A stretch of DNA of 64,000 nt, from assembly GCA_013824245.1 (NCBI GenBank), contig PNNN01000051.1, positions 62,001 through 126,000 of the forward strand, read 5' to 3'. The notes beneath the pieces were generated by a model. That model was given only the letters and a program-made list of their open reading frames with translations. It did no database searches and was not told the DNA's origin. This document shows positions 52,822-62,303 of this stretch, one piece after another. Origin of the DNA: Chlorobiaceae bacterium (lineage in GTDB: Bacteria > Bacteroidota > Ignavibacteria > UBA10030 > SZUA-254). The position numbers and the translations under genes are program-made. Position 1 is the stretch's first letter, and every line of letters starts with the position of its first letter.

Positions 52822-54237
52822 TTATTTCATCAATAACATTTTTCTGGAGAATGTCATATTGTTGGTCTCGAGCTTGTAGAAATATAAACCGCTCGGTAAA
52901 TTAGCCGGTGAAAATGTTGCAGTATGAATTCCGGCGGGGAGCGATTGATTTTTTAATATTTTTCCTACTTCATGCCCGATCACATCATACACAGTTAATG
53001 TAACAAGTGATGCTTTTGGCAAATGAAATTCGATCGACGTCGATGGATTAAATGGATTCGGATAATTTTGGAGAAGTTCAAATTTCTCAGGGACTTGATT
53101 GCCCTGTTTAGATCGAACATCAGTTGTTAAAGTTGTATCGAATCCTAACTTTGACATCTGGTATTTTGTTAACGGTGTTGCGAAAAACATCTGATGACCA
53201 TCCGGTGAGCTCTTACCAATCGGCGACCAATTTTTTGATGGAACAACTGGATCTGTCGGAGCGCCGTTGTACGTTAGATAGTCCATCTTAAGAGAACGTT
53301 GATAATCTGCCGGAATAGGAACTATTCCTGTTTTGGCTGTGATTGTGCTGTCGAGTGCATTCCACTTTGCAAAGTAGATTTCACCTGTAGCATTATACTC
53401 TGCGATTGCCGGAATGTTACCGCCAAAGTTTTGATGACAGTCGACGCATTTGCGTCCAGTTGAATCGATTGTATGCGATGTAAAAGGTCCGAATGCTGCC
53501 CAGGCATTTCCCTGAAATGTGAGGGACTGGAATGTTGCCGGATAAACTTTGTTATCTTTCGTTCGATTAACGAGCATAACAAAATTATGAAGAGTTTGTT
53601 TTGCGCGTTTCTTTCCAACAATCTGACTTTCGAGATGGCAGCTATAGCATGATGCGACTGTTTTTGCATGGCAGGCAGTGCAATGTATCTTTCCTCCGTG
53701 TGGATCATAACTAGAATGATCCGGAAGAGTTGCTGGTGAATTATGACAATTATCACAATCGACAGTTATCGCTCCCGGTTCAAGCATTGAATTATAAACT
53801 GTCGAAGTTCCGTGCATATCGGCTGATGTGTGGCAATCCCAACATTTAAAACCGGCTGTGCGATGTACATCAGTATATCCAAGCGTAACTGCTTCAGTTT
53901 TTTGGCGACTGTGGCAACCGAGACATTGGTCAACTTTAATAGAATCTGGATTGAATGCAGAGTTTGTTGGATGACAATCGACGCATCCGGGAGTATAGTC
54001 GACTGGGTAAGCAACTCCATCTGCGTCTAAAGGTCCGTGGCACTTCGTGCAACCCATACCTCCGCTGTCGATAGCGACGTTGGTCAACTGTTCAAATCCT
54101 CCATTTGCTTTACCATACCAGAAGTTTTTGCCTGCTCGAGTTTTATGTAAGCTCGTATTGAAATCAGCTTGTGAAAAAATCGTACCATACACGAAAAAGC
54201 AGAGTATTGCTATCAATAATGGTCTAAAATTTTTCAT
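52822..54237 (-). CDS. Octaheme c-type cytochrome with type IX secretion sorting tail
   Basis: A protein of about 471 residues combining eight CXXCH motifs (CTKCH, CVDCH, CLGCH, CWDCH, CDNCH, CTACH, CYSCH, CVDCH) with a C-terminal T9SS type-A sorting domain of about 85 residues (LLQNYPNPFNPSTSIEF, VYDVIGHEVGKIL, LPSGLYFYKLET). The ATG at 54237 is chosen because GGAGCT lies nine bases before it and a signal peptide (FRPLLIAILCFFVYG) follows at once. An upstream frame to 54303 is not needed. It is predicted to be exported across the outer membrane or placed on the cell surface, an unusual fate for a multiheme cytochrome. Confidence 0.92.
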   Translation of the reverse strand: MKNFRPLLIAILCFFVYGTIFSQADFNTSLHKTRAGKNFWYGKANGGFEQLTNVAIDSGGMGCTKCHGPLDADGVAYPVDYTPGCVDCHPTNSAFNPDSIKVDQCLGCHSRQKTEAVTLGYTDVHRTAGFKCWDCHTSADMHGTSTVYNSMLEPGAITVDCDNCHNSPATLPDHSSYDPHGGKIHCTACHAKTVASCYSCHLESQIVGKKRAKQTLHNFVMLVNRTKDNKVYPATFQSLTFQGNAWAAFGPFTSHTIDSTGRKCVDCHQNFGGNIPAIAEYNATGEIYFAKWNALDSTITAKTGIVPIPADYQRSLKMDYLTYNGAPTDPVVPSKNWSPIGKSSPDGHQMFFATPLTKYQMSKLGFDTTLTTDVRSKQGNQVPEKFELLQNYPNPFNPSTSIEFHLPKASLVTLTVYDVIGHEVGKILKNQSLPAGIHTATFSPANLPSGLYFYKLETNNMTFSRKMLLMK

Positions 54238-54343
54238 ATGAATAGCTCCTATATTAATTGATACATGCGGTGATTTAATATTAGTATTGATTTTATATTT
54301 CATTGATCATTGTTATAAGCACAAATTGATGCAAAATAATCTT

Positions 54344-54802
54344 CTACCCAATTGTCCATTTTTTCATTGCCTGATGTAATTTCTCCATTGCAAAAATAAC
54401 CGACTCGTCTGCGCCCGGTGGAAGTAAATCAAGAATATCCCTGTGTGCTTTTATATAAATTTGATCTATGGCGTGTTGTATTTTTTTCCCTGCATTTGTT
54501 ATTGTTATCTTCATAGTTCTGCGATCATTAACACCCAGCTCCCGCATAACAAATTTCTTTTCTACCAGACCATCAAGTATTCTGGTAAGTCGACTGCTTG
54601 AAAGCTCCATACGCTTAGCAAGGTCGCCTACGGAAAGAGAACTATCATCACGGAAACTTAGGAACAATTTAAATTCAGCAACTGTCAATCCTAAATTATT
54701 TGCCATCTGTTCTTGTTTTTGTTGGCATTGTTCAAGCAAGGCAAAAGTTAAATCTGCCATTTTCTCGGCTTGTTTATTTTTTTCTATTTCAGTGTTCTTC
54801 AT
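54344..54802 (-). CDS. MarR-family transcriptional regulator
   Basis: A winged-helix regulator of about 152 residues from the ATG at 54802; an earlier in-frame start at 54862 would add a cysteine- and histidine-containing stretch unlike the family. It has LTVAEFKLFLSF, SVGDLAKRMELSSSRLTRILDGLVEKKFVMREL (core LAKRMELSSSRLTRILDGL), and the wing with NDRRTMKITITNAGKK. It lies 106 bases upstream of the octaheme cytochrome on the same strand and probably regulates it or its own gene. The ligand is unknown. Confidence 0.9.
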   Translation of the reverse strand: MKNTEIEKNKQAEKMADLTFALLEQCQQKQEQMANNLGLTVAEFKLFLSFRDDSSLSVGDLAKRMELSSSRLTRILDGLVEKKFVMRELGVNDRRTMKITITNAGKKIQHAIDQIYIKAHRDILDLLPPGADESVIFAMEKLHQAMKKWTIG

Positions 54803-55612
54803 TTCTCGATTGCTATCAATATTTGCTACTAACAATATATGACAATGCGATATAAAAATCAAGAAAAAATTTAGAAAATATTGAAAATAGAATAAAATGC
54901 TGAATTATACCATGTTTGTCATATCTGATCGTTATTATTGTCTATTTAATTTCGTATCCTCCTCATTCACCAACCCAAATATGGTTGTTCTACTGCGTTG
55001 TGTCGGTGCACCAAATCATAGTTCAAATTGTACGTTGCCGTCAGTCTTGTCTGATTGACTATCTCTGAAATTCAGAAGAATTTTGAAACAAGTTATTTCC
55101 ATTGCGGCGCCAAGATGGGAGACACCGATATTTTATGATGAAAAGGTATCTGTTGCAACGGATATAAAGCTGTCCATGATATAATCAATGGCAACCAACT
55201 ATATATGTATCATGATTTTTTCCGGCATTCAGGGATTACACTGTCAATTCAAATGAATGCAAAATATGTTTTTCTCAACGACTCACAAGTATGTAATAAA
55301 TTCATCGATTTTTCTGACTGTAAGCTTGCAATCGTTAATTTTCGTATTCACCTGATGGATTGCAACATCCGATTTGATGACGCGCGACGCAGAGGGTGAG
55401 CATTAACTTGAAAACCTCCGGCTCAAGTCAAGTGCGACTCAGTTACAAATTTTGTCCTTCATTGAAAGTGAGTCGCACATCATAATTGAAGATACCGGAG
55501 GTTCTACTATGTGAACCACCGTGGTTTCACGAGTTTCGGGAGTGGAACTTTATTAGAGCGGTATGACCAGATCAGATTTGATTCCCAACGAATAAAATCT
55601 TACATTTTTAAC
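54803..55612. other. About 800 bases without a recognised gene
   Basis: This stretch lies between divergent genes (MarR leftward, ftsB-like rightward). No protein of plausible composition was found; a 64-codon frame at 55205-55399 looks random. The right end holds the long hairpin at 55413-55503 and a second small hairpin at 55511-55530 (GTGAACCA and TGGTTTCAC). The left part may be decayed sequence. Confidence 0.5.
55413..55503. repeat. Long two-armed hairpin upstream of the ftsB-like gene
   Basis: Two nested perfect arms occur: AACCTCCGG (55413-55421) with CCGGAGGTT (55495-55503), and GTGCGACTCA (55432-55441) with TGAGTCGCAC (55469-55478). Spacers of 10 and 16 bases and a 27-base loop separate them. 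It could be a leader RNA structure or a small palindromic insertion. GGAGG in its right arm is not placed to serve the ATG at 55613. Confidence 0.6.
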
Positions 55613-55954
55613 ATGGAAGAGCAATATTACAGAAAAGAAAAACCTAAATTAAAAACGTGGCTCACTAAGACACTTAGGAAAAAAAGCGTTCTAATCGGGT
55701 TATTAATTGGTTTACCGCTGTTGTCGTTTATGCTGTTCAGCAATAAAGGAATTTTACAGCGAATCAGTTTGGAATCGGAAAAGAAAGCCGCTGAAGAAAA
55801 AGTCAAGCTTATCAAAATAGAACAGCAAAAATTACTGAACGAATCGAAAGCACTTGATAACGACCCAAAAGCAATTGAGCGCGTAGCGCGCGAGAAATAT
55901 GGCATGATTAAGCAAGGCGAAACGGTTTATAAAATCAAACGGAAGCAGGAATAA
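55613..55954 (+). CDS. FtsB/DivIC-like septum formation protein
   Basis: A 113-residue single-pass membrane protein. A basic cytoplasmic tail is followed by a membrane helix (VLIGLLIGLPLLSFMLF, about 27-43), a coiled coil of about 40 residues (SLESEKKAAEEKVKLIKIEQ and onward), and the conserved end AIERVAREKYGMIKQGETVYKI, whose core ERVAREKYGM is the FtsB/DivIC signature. It takes part in the FtsQLB division complex. The open frame continues upstream to 55511, but that extension crosses a hairpin and has no membrane logic, so ATG 55613 is used. Confidence 0.88.
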   Translation: MEEQYYRKEKPKLKTWLTKTLRKKSVLIGLLIGLPLLSFMLFSNKGILQRISLESEKKAAEEKVKLIKIEQQKLLNESKALDNDPKAIERVAREKYGMIKQGETVYKIKRKQE

Positions 55955-56022
55955 CCACGCGAAACGCGGTTCAATAAAAATCATCATTTCACAGTTTATC
56001 GATCATATGATCATATACCGCG

Positions 56023-57360
56023 ATGGAATTATTTGAAAATACTCCCCCGATAAAAAATCCCGAATCGCATCACGCTTTCGCTCCGCTTGCCGAGCGAATG
56101 AGGCCCTCTTCGTTGAACGAATTTGTGGGACAAAGCCATCTTGTAGGAACCGATAAGCCGCTTCGCTTATTGATCGAGCGTGATGAAACGCCATCGATGA
56201 TATTTTGGGGTCCGCCCGGTTGCGGTAAAACAACGCTTGCCAGAATTATTGCCGCACAAACAAAAGCAGATTTTCATCAGTTGAATGCCGTCTCTTCGGG
56301 CGTTCAGGATGTGCGAAAAGTTATTGAGCGTGCAACAATAAATAAAAACCGTTTGAATAAAAAAACTATTTTGTTTATCGATGAAATACACCGATTCAAT
56401 AAAGCACAGCAAGACGCACTTCTTCACAGTGTTGAAGATGGGGTGCTGGTTTTAATCGGCGCTACAACTGAAAATCCTTCTTTCGAAGTCATATCTCCGC
56501 TTTTATCGCGCTGTCTTGTTTATCTTCTTAATCCATTAAGCGCTGAAGATCTTAATTTGTTAATCGACTCTGCCCTTAAATCGGATGAAAAATTAAAAGG
56601 ATTGAAAATTGAAATCGGAAGCGAAGAGAGATCGCAATTAATGCTTCTCGGTGGAGGAGACGCGCGCATAGTGTTGAACGGTTTAGAAACCTCGATCAGG
56701 TTGGTGAAACCGGAGACGGATGGCAAACGTATATTAACCACGCGGCATATCGAAGAAGCGTTTCAGCGGCGGAATTTGAGATACGATAAAAACGGTGAAG
56801 AGCATTACAATATTATTTCCGCGTTCATTAAGAGCATGCGCGGATGTGATCCAGATGGCGCGGTGTACTGGTTGGCAAGAATGCTTGAAAGCGGTGAAGA
56901 TCCAAAATTTATTGCTCGGCGTATGATTGTGCTTGCCTCTGAAGATATCGGTAATGCCGATCCGCACGCGCTGCCGCTTGCAACAAGTTGTTTTACGGCA
57001 GTGGATTACATCGGGATGCCCGAAGCAAGAATCATTTTGTCTCAGACTGCGATTTATCTCGCAAGCGCTATTAAAAGTAACGCATCGTATCAGGCAATAG
57101 AGTCGGCGCTTGGTGATGTAAGAGAAGGTGTTAGGGGAGATGTGCCTCTTCATCTAAGAAACGCCCCTACTCAACTGATGAAAAATCTCAATTACGGGAA
57201 AAATTACAAGTACGGGCATTCGTTCGAAAATCATTTTACCGAACAACAATATTTACCCGATGAACTAAAAGAAAAAATATATTATATTCCATCGGATGAA
57301 GGGGAAGAAAAACAGATTAAAAAACGACTTAACGAATTATGGAGTAAAAGGCAGCGATGA
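56023..57360 (+). CDS. rarA: Replication-associated recombination protein A (AAA+ ATPase)
   Basis: Clamp-loader-like AAA+ ATPase (MgsA/WRNIP1 family) acting at stalled replication forks. The 445-residue protein has the N-terminal PLAERMRPSSLNEFVGQSHL, Walker A FWGPPGCGKTTLARI, Walker B ILFIDEIHRFNKAQQDALL, sensor 1 IGATTENPSFEV, and the family-specific C-terminal region (MRGCDPDGAVYWLARML, IVLASEDIGNADP). Length and motifs are normal. Its stop codon overlaps the ATG of the ROK gene by four bases. Confidence 0.96.
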   Translation: MELFENTPPIKNPESHHAFAPLAERMRPSSLNEFVGQSHLVGTDKPLRLLIERDETPSMIFWGPPGCGKTTLARIIAAQTKADFHQLNAVSSGVQDVRKVIERATINKNRLNKKTILFIDEIHRFNKAQQDALLHSVEDGVLVLIGATTENPSFEVISPLLSRCLVYLLNPLSAEDLNLLIDSALKSDEKLKGLKIEIGSEERSQLMLLGGGDARIVLNGLETSIRLVKPETDGKRILTTRHIEEAFQRRNLRYDKNGEEHYNIISAFIKSMRGCDPDGAVYWLARMLESGEDPKFIARRMIVLASEDIGNADPHALPLATSCFTAVDYIGMPEARIILSQTAIYLASAIKSNASYQAIESALGDVREGVRGDVPLHLRNAPTQLMKNLNYGKNYKYGHSFENHFTEQQYLPDELKEKIYYIPSDEGEEKQIKKRLNELWSKRQR

Positions 57361-58325
57361 GTGTTCCGAAAAAATTTTCGATAGGCGTAGATTTAGGAGC
57401 CACAACCGTCAAAGCTGGGATTGTTGCATTAAATGGAACGATACCCGATCAGATATCTGCCGATGCTAAGGCAAAAGAGGGACCAAGAGCCGTTATTCAA
57501 CAAATCTCTTTCGTGATCAATGAACTGTTGGGAAAATCTAAAATTTCTGAATGTATCGGAATCGGAATTGGCGCGCCGGGGATAATTTCGGCAATCGACG
57601 GAACTGTAAATCATCCTCCGAACTTCAGCGAATGGATACGGGTCGATGTTGCGAAAGAAATCAGAAAAAAATTCAATATTCCTGTCGCAATCGAGAATGA
57701 CGCAAATTGTGCGGCGATAGCTGAAGCGCGGTATGGAGCCGGCATCGAGTTTAAAGATTTTCTGTTCGTAATTTGGGGAACCGGTGTAGGCGGAGGAATT
57801 ATTTTTAACCGGAAAATTTACCGCGGACCCAAAGGGGGCGCCGGTGAGATCGGGCATGTTTCAATCGATTACAACGGACGATTATGTAATTGCGGCAATC
57901 GCGGCTGTATAGAAAGTTATATCGGTCAAAAATATCTCTCGCACCGGACGAAAGAAATATTACTCGGTTCTGACAGGAACAGTGATGAAAACCATCTTGA
58001 AAAATTAGTCGGTGGAGATTTTAGCAAACTTGAACCGGCAATAATATCGCAAGCGGCAGAAATGGGTGACCCAATAGCCATTAATGTTTTGGAGGAAGCA
58101 GGGGATCTGCTGGGATGCGCGCTGGCCTCGGTAATGAATGTGCTCGATCTCGATGTTGCAGTGATTGGCGGTGGAATTTCGGCAGCGCCTGCATTCGTTT
58201 ATGAAGCGATAATTAAAAGTCTGCGTGCAAGAGTTTTAACATCGCACAAAGAACATATCCGCGTGATTCGAGCTAAATTAGAAAACACAGCCGGCATTGT
58301 CGGTGCGGCAAGTTTGGTGATGTAA
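57357..58325 (+). CDS. ROK-family sugar kinase (glucokinase-like)
   Basis: Phosphorylates a hexose, probably glucose, with ATP; 322 residues. It has the ATP-binding start IGVDLGATTVKAGIV, IGIGAPGIISAIDG, catalytic Asp in IENDANCAAIAEARYGAG, GTGVGGGIIF and the ROK zinc motif GRLCNCGNRGCIESY (CXCGXXGC type) around residue 180. There is no N-terminal helix-turn-helix, so it is an enzyme and not a NagC-type repressor. Exact sugar unknown. It overlaps rarA by four bases. Confidence 0.92.
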   Translation: MSVPKKFSIGVDLGATTVKAGIVALNGTIPDQISADAKAKEGPRAVIQQISFVINELLGKSKISECIGIGIGAPGIISAIDGTVNHPPNFSEWIRVDVAKEIRKKFNIPVAIENDANCAAIAEARYGAGIEFKDFLFVIWGTGVGGGIIFNRKIYRGPKGGAGEIGHVSIDYNGRLCNCGNRGCIESYIGQKYLSHRTKEILLGSDRNSDENHLEKLVGGDFSKLEPAIISQAAEMGDPIAINVLEEAGDLLGCALASVMNVLDLDVAVIGGGISAAPAFVYEAIIKSLRARVLTSHKEHIRVIRAKLENTAGIVGAASLVM

Positions 58326-58330
58326 CAAAA

Positions 58331-60814
58331 ATGCGATTTTTCTTTCTTCTGATATTCATTTCTTTGTTTGCTTTCCCTCTTTGTGGAAAAAATATTGTAT
58401 GGCTTGATTCCGTAATAGTTAAGTCGGATTCAATCAAGACCGATACAACAGCTATTCGCGATTCTACTACGACGACAGGCATCGATACGGTTGTAATATA
58501 TTCCGCCGCTGATTCTATAATTTATACACCCGATTCAAAGACAATGACGTTATATTCGAAGTCAGATATCAAATATAAAGATATGGATTTAGCGGCAGAG
58601 ATTATCGACATCGATTGGGACACCTCGACATTAACCGCGAACGGAGTTGTTGACAGCGCCGATACAAGCGGAAAGATGATGCGCGGAAGTCCGGTTATGA
58701 AAGACCGAGGCGAAGCTTACGAGGGTAAAGAGATTGGTTATAATTTTAAAACCAAACGTGGAAGAATTGTTGTCGCCGATACCAAAATGGATGAAGGGTT
58801 TTATCACGGTGAGAAAATAAAAAAATTAGGCAAGGATGTTCTCTTTGTGGAAGACGGCAGGTATACAACGTGTGATAGGGAAGAACCTGATTACTATTTT
58901 TATTCCCCAAAGATGAAAGTGATGATGCAGGATAAAGTTGTTGCTGAACCGATTTACATGTATATCGAAGATGTGCCGGTATTCTGGTTCCCCGTTGCGG
59001 TCTTTCCGAATAAGGGCGGACGCAGATCTGGTATAATACCGCCTGCGATAGCAGAAGACGCAACACACGGGCGCTTATTGAGGCGTCTGGGATATTACTG
59101 GGCGATGAACGATTATATGGATTTGAGCGCTACCACCGACCTTTACACAAAAGGTAGCTGGGCTTTGTTTTCAAATTTCTCTTACAATCTTCGCGATAAT
59201 TTTTCTGGTGGTCTTTCGGGTGAATATCGTAAAATGTTGGAAGGCGAATCGAGCGATCCGAATCGGAAAAAAGTTACATCATATAATTTTCATATCGCAC
59301 ACCACCAGGAGATTGATCCAACTTCCCGCTTCGATGTCAATTTCACATTCGCCAGCAACAATTCATATCGTAACACTATCGATCTAAATCAGGCGCTGAA
59401 TCAGGAAATAACATCGAATGCAACCATCTCAAAATCGTGGGAAGGAACGCCGAATAGCATCAGCATCAATGTCTCACGCAGACAAAATCTTTTAAGCGGA
59501 AACATCAATGAAACTCTTCCATCAATGAATTTCAATCACAGCCAGAGTTATCCGTTCCGATCATCAAAGAAAAAATCTTCCGCGTCAGGCGATCTTTCTT
59601 GGTACGAGATGATTGGTGTAAATTACCACTCGAATTTTTCAAATAACCGATCTAAAACAAAACAAACGGTGAAAATTGATACACTCACAAGTGTTGAAGA
59701 TTACCGGATTGATCGCAATTACAGGTTGTCTCAAGGTACGAGTGTAAGCATTGCACCGAAGCTGGGTTACTTCACAATTTCACCCTCGTTTAATTACAGT
59801 GATGAACGATCGCTTATCAGAAATACCATTCCTATCAGTTCTAAAGGTACGCCTGTTGATAGCATCGATGAGCGATGGCTGCGGCGCGGAGTGTTATCAA
59901 CGGGTGTTTCTATAAATACAAAACTGTATGGAATATTTCAACCGCAGATGTTGGGTGTGGCTGCTTTTCGTCATACAATGACTCCCAGTCTCAGTATCAG
60001 CTACTCGAAAGAAATAGTGGGAGATAAGAATAAACCGAAACAAATGATGGCAAACTTTGGGTTGGGGAATAATTTTGAGATGAAGACAATTCCCAAATCG
60101 GAAGATAAAGAGGGAGAAAAAATTCAGTTGTTGAATGTAAGCACCGGTATATCTTATAATTTCTCTGCCGATTCTTTGAATTTTTCTCCGTTTAGTTTGA
60201 ATTACAGAACAAGCATCGGAACACTCCTCGATGTTGGCGGTTCAGCCGGCTTCGATTTATATAAATTGGAACAAGTAGGTCCGGGTGTTTATAATAAAGT
60301 GAATAAATTTCTCATCGTGGAAGAAGGACGTCTTGCGAGGATGACAAATTTCTCGATAAGCTTATCTACATCTCTTTCTGGTGAGCGTTTGAAGGGAAGA
60401 AATGAACAAAGCGATACTACAGCGCCTGTTGCGTCTACATCGGCATACCGCGGATTAAAGCATGAATTGGAAGATCCCGATTTCAGTATTCCGTGGAATC
60501 TTTCACTTTCGTGGGATTATTCTGAAAATAAAGTTCCGCCAGGGCGTTCACGTTCATCTAATTTGCGAGGCAATCTTGATTTCAATCTCACAAAGAACTG
60601 GAAGTTTTCAGTAAGCGGCGGTTACGATATTATGAATAAAGAAATCGTAGTTCCGCAAATCAATGTGAGCCGAGACCTTCATTGCTGGAGTTTGAATTTT
60701 AACTGGGTGCCGATCGGAGTGTACCGGTATTATTCGTTCGAGTTAAGATTAAAGGCGCCTCAACTGCAGGATATCAAGGTTACGAAATCGGGAAGCGCAA
60801 GCGGAATTTACTAA
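58331..60814 (+). CDS. lptD: LPS-assembly outer-membrane protein LptD (OstA-like)
   Basis: Outer-membrane barrel that inserts lipopolysaccharide into the outer leaflet. The 827-residue protein has a signal peptide (about 1-19), then an N-terminal OstA/jellyroll domain (SDIKYKDMDLAAEIIDIDWD, VDSADTSGKMMRG) and the LptD-type entry to the barrel, VPVFWFPVAVFPNKGGRRSG. After that come some 500 residues of alternating barrel strands rich in aromatic residues and serine. The cysteine pairs of E. coli LptD are mostly absent; only CDREE and a late DLHCW cysteine are seen. Follows the ROK gene by five bases. Confidence 0.87.
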   Translation: MRFFFLLIFISLFAFPLCGKNIVWLDSVIVKSDSIKTDTTAIRDSTTTTGIDTVVIYSAADSIIYTPDSKTMTLYSKSDIKYKDMDLAAEIIDIDWDTSTLTANGVVDSADTSGKMMRGSPVMKDRGEAYEGKEIGYNFKTKRGRIVVADTKMDEGFYHGEKIKKLGKDVLFVEDGRYTTCDREEPDYYFYSPKMKVMMQDKVVAEPIYMYIEDVPVFWFPVAVFPNKGGRRSGIIPPAIAEDATHGRLLRRLGYYWAMNDYMDLSATTDLYTKGSWALFSNFSYNLRDNFSGGLSGEYRKMLEGESSDPNRKKVTSYNFHIAHHQEIDPTSRFDVNFTFASNNSYRNTIDLNQALNQEITSNATISKSWEGTPNSISINVSRRQNLLSGNINETLPSMNFNHSQSYPFRSSKKKSSASGDLSWYEMIGVNYHSNFSNNRSKTKQTVKIDTLTSVEDYRIDRNYRLSQGTSVSIAPKLGYFTISPSFNYSDERSLIRNTIPISSKGTPVDSIDERWLRRGVLSTGVSINTKLYGIFQPQMLGVAAFRHTMTPSLSISYSKEIVGDKNKPKQMMANFGLGNNFEMKTIPKSEDKEGEKIQLLNVSTGISYNFSADSLNFSPFSLNYRTSIGTLLDVGGSAGFDLYKLEQVGPGVYNKVNKFLIVEEGRLARMTNFSISLSTSLSGERLKGRNEQSDTTAPVASTSAYRGLKHELEDPDFSIPWNLSLSWDYSENKVPPGRSRSSNLRGNLDFNLTKNWKFSVSGGYDIMNKEIVVPQINVSRDLHCWSLNFNWVPIGVYRYYSFELRLKAPQLQDIKVTKSGSASGIY

Positions 60815-60864
60815 TTGATGTTATGCAAAACTATTTTATCTCCTGATTATGGTTGCAACACAAA

Positions 60865-61010
60865 GTCCTGTAGGGACGTAATGTTTGTAGAATTTGATAT
60901 TCTGTTTAAAAAGCCCCAGAGGGGCGACATGGAAAAAGGGACATTTCGCTCCTGCGGAGTTTAAAATGCTTTCTTTAAAAACTCTATTGACATTACGCAC
61001 CTCTGGTGCG
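60865..61010. repeat. Cluster of four short REP-like palindromes
   Basis: Four small palindromes occur in the gap after lptD: GTCCTGTAGGGAC (60865-60877), GCCCCAGAGGGGC (60913-60925), CTCCTGCGGAG (60949-60959) and CGCACCTCTGGTGCG (60996-61010). The first two are followed by CGTAATG- or CGACATG-like tags and the last two are preceded by CATTTCG and CATTACG. The set thus forms two units facing two units in opposite orientation. The neighbours converge (lptD right, clpX left). Confidence 0.6.
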
Positions 61011-61042
61011 TGGCATCAGTTATTAAGTTGGTTAGAAGAAAG

Positions 61043-62299
61043 TTAAGCCGAAGCTTTTCGTTCTTTGAATAGGTAAATAGGTTCTTTCTTTTTGAGAACT
61101 GTATCTTTCGTAATAGTGCATTTCGAGAGATTCTGGCGTGAGGGAAGGTGGAACATAATTTCGAGCATCATATCTTCCATAATCGATCTGAGTGCGCGGG
61201 CACCTGTTGAGCGTTCGATTGCACGAGCAACAACAGCTTTCAATGCATCATCCTCAAATTCTAATTCCACTCCTTCGAGTCGGAATAATTTTTGATATTG
61301 TTTCACCAAAGCGTTCTTTGGAACAGTTAAAATATTGAGAAGCGCCTTTTCATCCAACGAGTGAAGTGTGGCTACCACATGCAACCGTCCGATGAATTCG
61401 GGAATCAAACCAAATTTCAATAAATCATCCGGTTCAACCATCGGAAGATATTCATCGCTGGAATGATCTTTTTTACCTTTAATAACAGCACCAAAACCTA
61501 TAGGATTTGTGCTAACACGTCTGGCAATAATTTTTTCGATTCCCTCGAAAGCTCCGCCGCAGATGAACAAAATATTTTTTGTGTTCACCGAAATCAGACT
61601 TTGTTCGGGATGCTTTCTTCCGCCTTTCGGCGGGACACCTGCCATTGTTCCTTCTAATATTTTCAATAATGCCTGCTGAACGCCCTCGCCCGATACATCC
61701 CGCGTGATAGATGTGCTTTCGCTTTTTCGTGCAATCTTATCAATTTCATCTATGTAAACGATGCCTCGTTCAACCCGGTCAACATCATAATCGGCTTTTT
61801 GCAAAAGGTGCACGAGAACAGTTTCCACATCATCACCAACATATCCTGCCTCAGTCAAAGTTGTCGCATCGGCAATTGCAAAAGGAACGTCGAGTATGCG
61901 CGCGAGTGTTTGTGCCAACAATGTTTTACCTGTTCCGGTTGGTCCTAATAATAAGATGTTGCTCTTTTCAATTTCAACATCGTCGATATGATTCTGGGTT
62001 TTTGTATCGATACGCTTGTAATGGTTATAGACTGCAACCGCGAGTGTTTTCTTCGCAACTTCCTGACCAATGACATAACTATCGAGCGCTTTTTTAAGCT
62101 CGATTGGTGTGAGCAAACCTTTTTGATTGCGCTTATTAGGCATTGCAGCCAGATTTTTACGCAGAATATCGACTGAACTTGAAACACACGAGTCACAAAT
62201 GTATGCTTCAGGTCCGGCTATTAAGCTTATAACTTGATCTGCGTTTCTCCCGCAAAATGAACAATGAATCTGACCTTCAGGTTTTTGTCGTTGTGCCAT
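61043..62299 (-). CDS. clpX: ATP-dependent Clp protease ATP-binding subunit ClpX
   Basis: AAA+ unfoldase that feeds proteins to ClpP. The 418-residue protein has the N-terminal four-cysteine zinc domain ([20 protein letters not shown]), Walker [18 protein letters not shown], Walker [14 protein letters not shown], pore and sensor regions including [18 protein letters not shown], and [10 protein letters not shown]. The C-terminal small domain has [17 protein letters not shown]. Complete and standard. It begins four bases after clpP. Confidence 0.97.
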   Translation of the reverse strand: MAQRQKPEGQIHCSFCGRNADQVISLIAGPEAYICDSCVSSSVDILRKNLAAMPNKRNQKGLLTPIELKKALDSYVIGQEVAKKTLAVAVYNHYKRIDTKTQNHIDDVEIEKSNILLLGPTGTGKTLLAQTLARILDVPFAIADATTLTEAGYVGDDVETVLVHLLQKADYDVDRVERGIVYIDEIDKIARKSESTSITRDVSGEGVQQALLKILEGTMAGVPPKGGRKHPEQSLISVNTKNILFICGGAFEGIEKIIARRVSTNPIGFGAVIKGKKDHSSDEYLPMVEPDDLLKFGLIPEFIGRLHVVATLHSLDEKALLNILTVPKNALVKQYQKLFRLEGVELEFEDDALKAVVARAIERSTGARALRSIMEDMMLEIMFHLPSRQNLSKCTITKDTVLKKKEPIYLFKERKASA

Positions 62300-62303
62300 T
62301 ATC

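Noticed and set aside
55205-55399. 64-codon open frame in the gap before the ftsB-like gene
   Set aside because: No ribosome-binding site, no homology-like pattern, rich in residues expected from random sequence.
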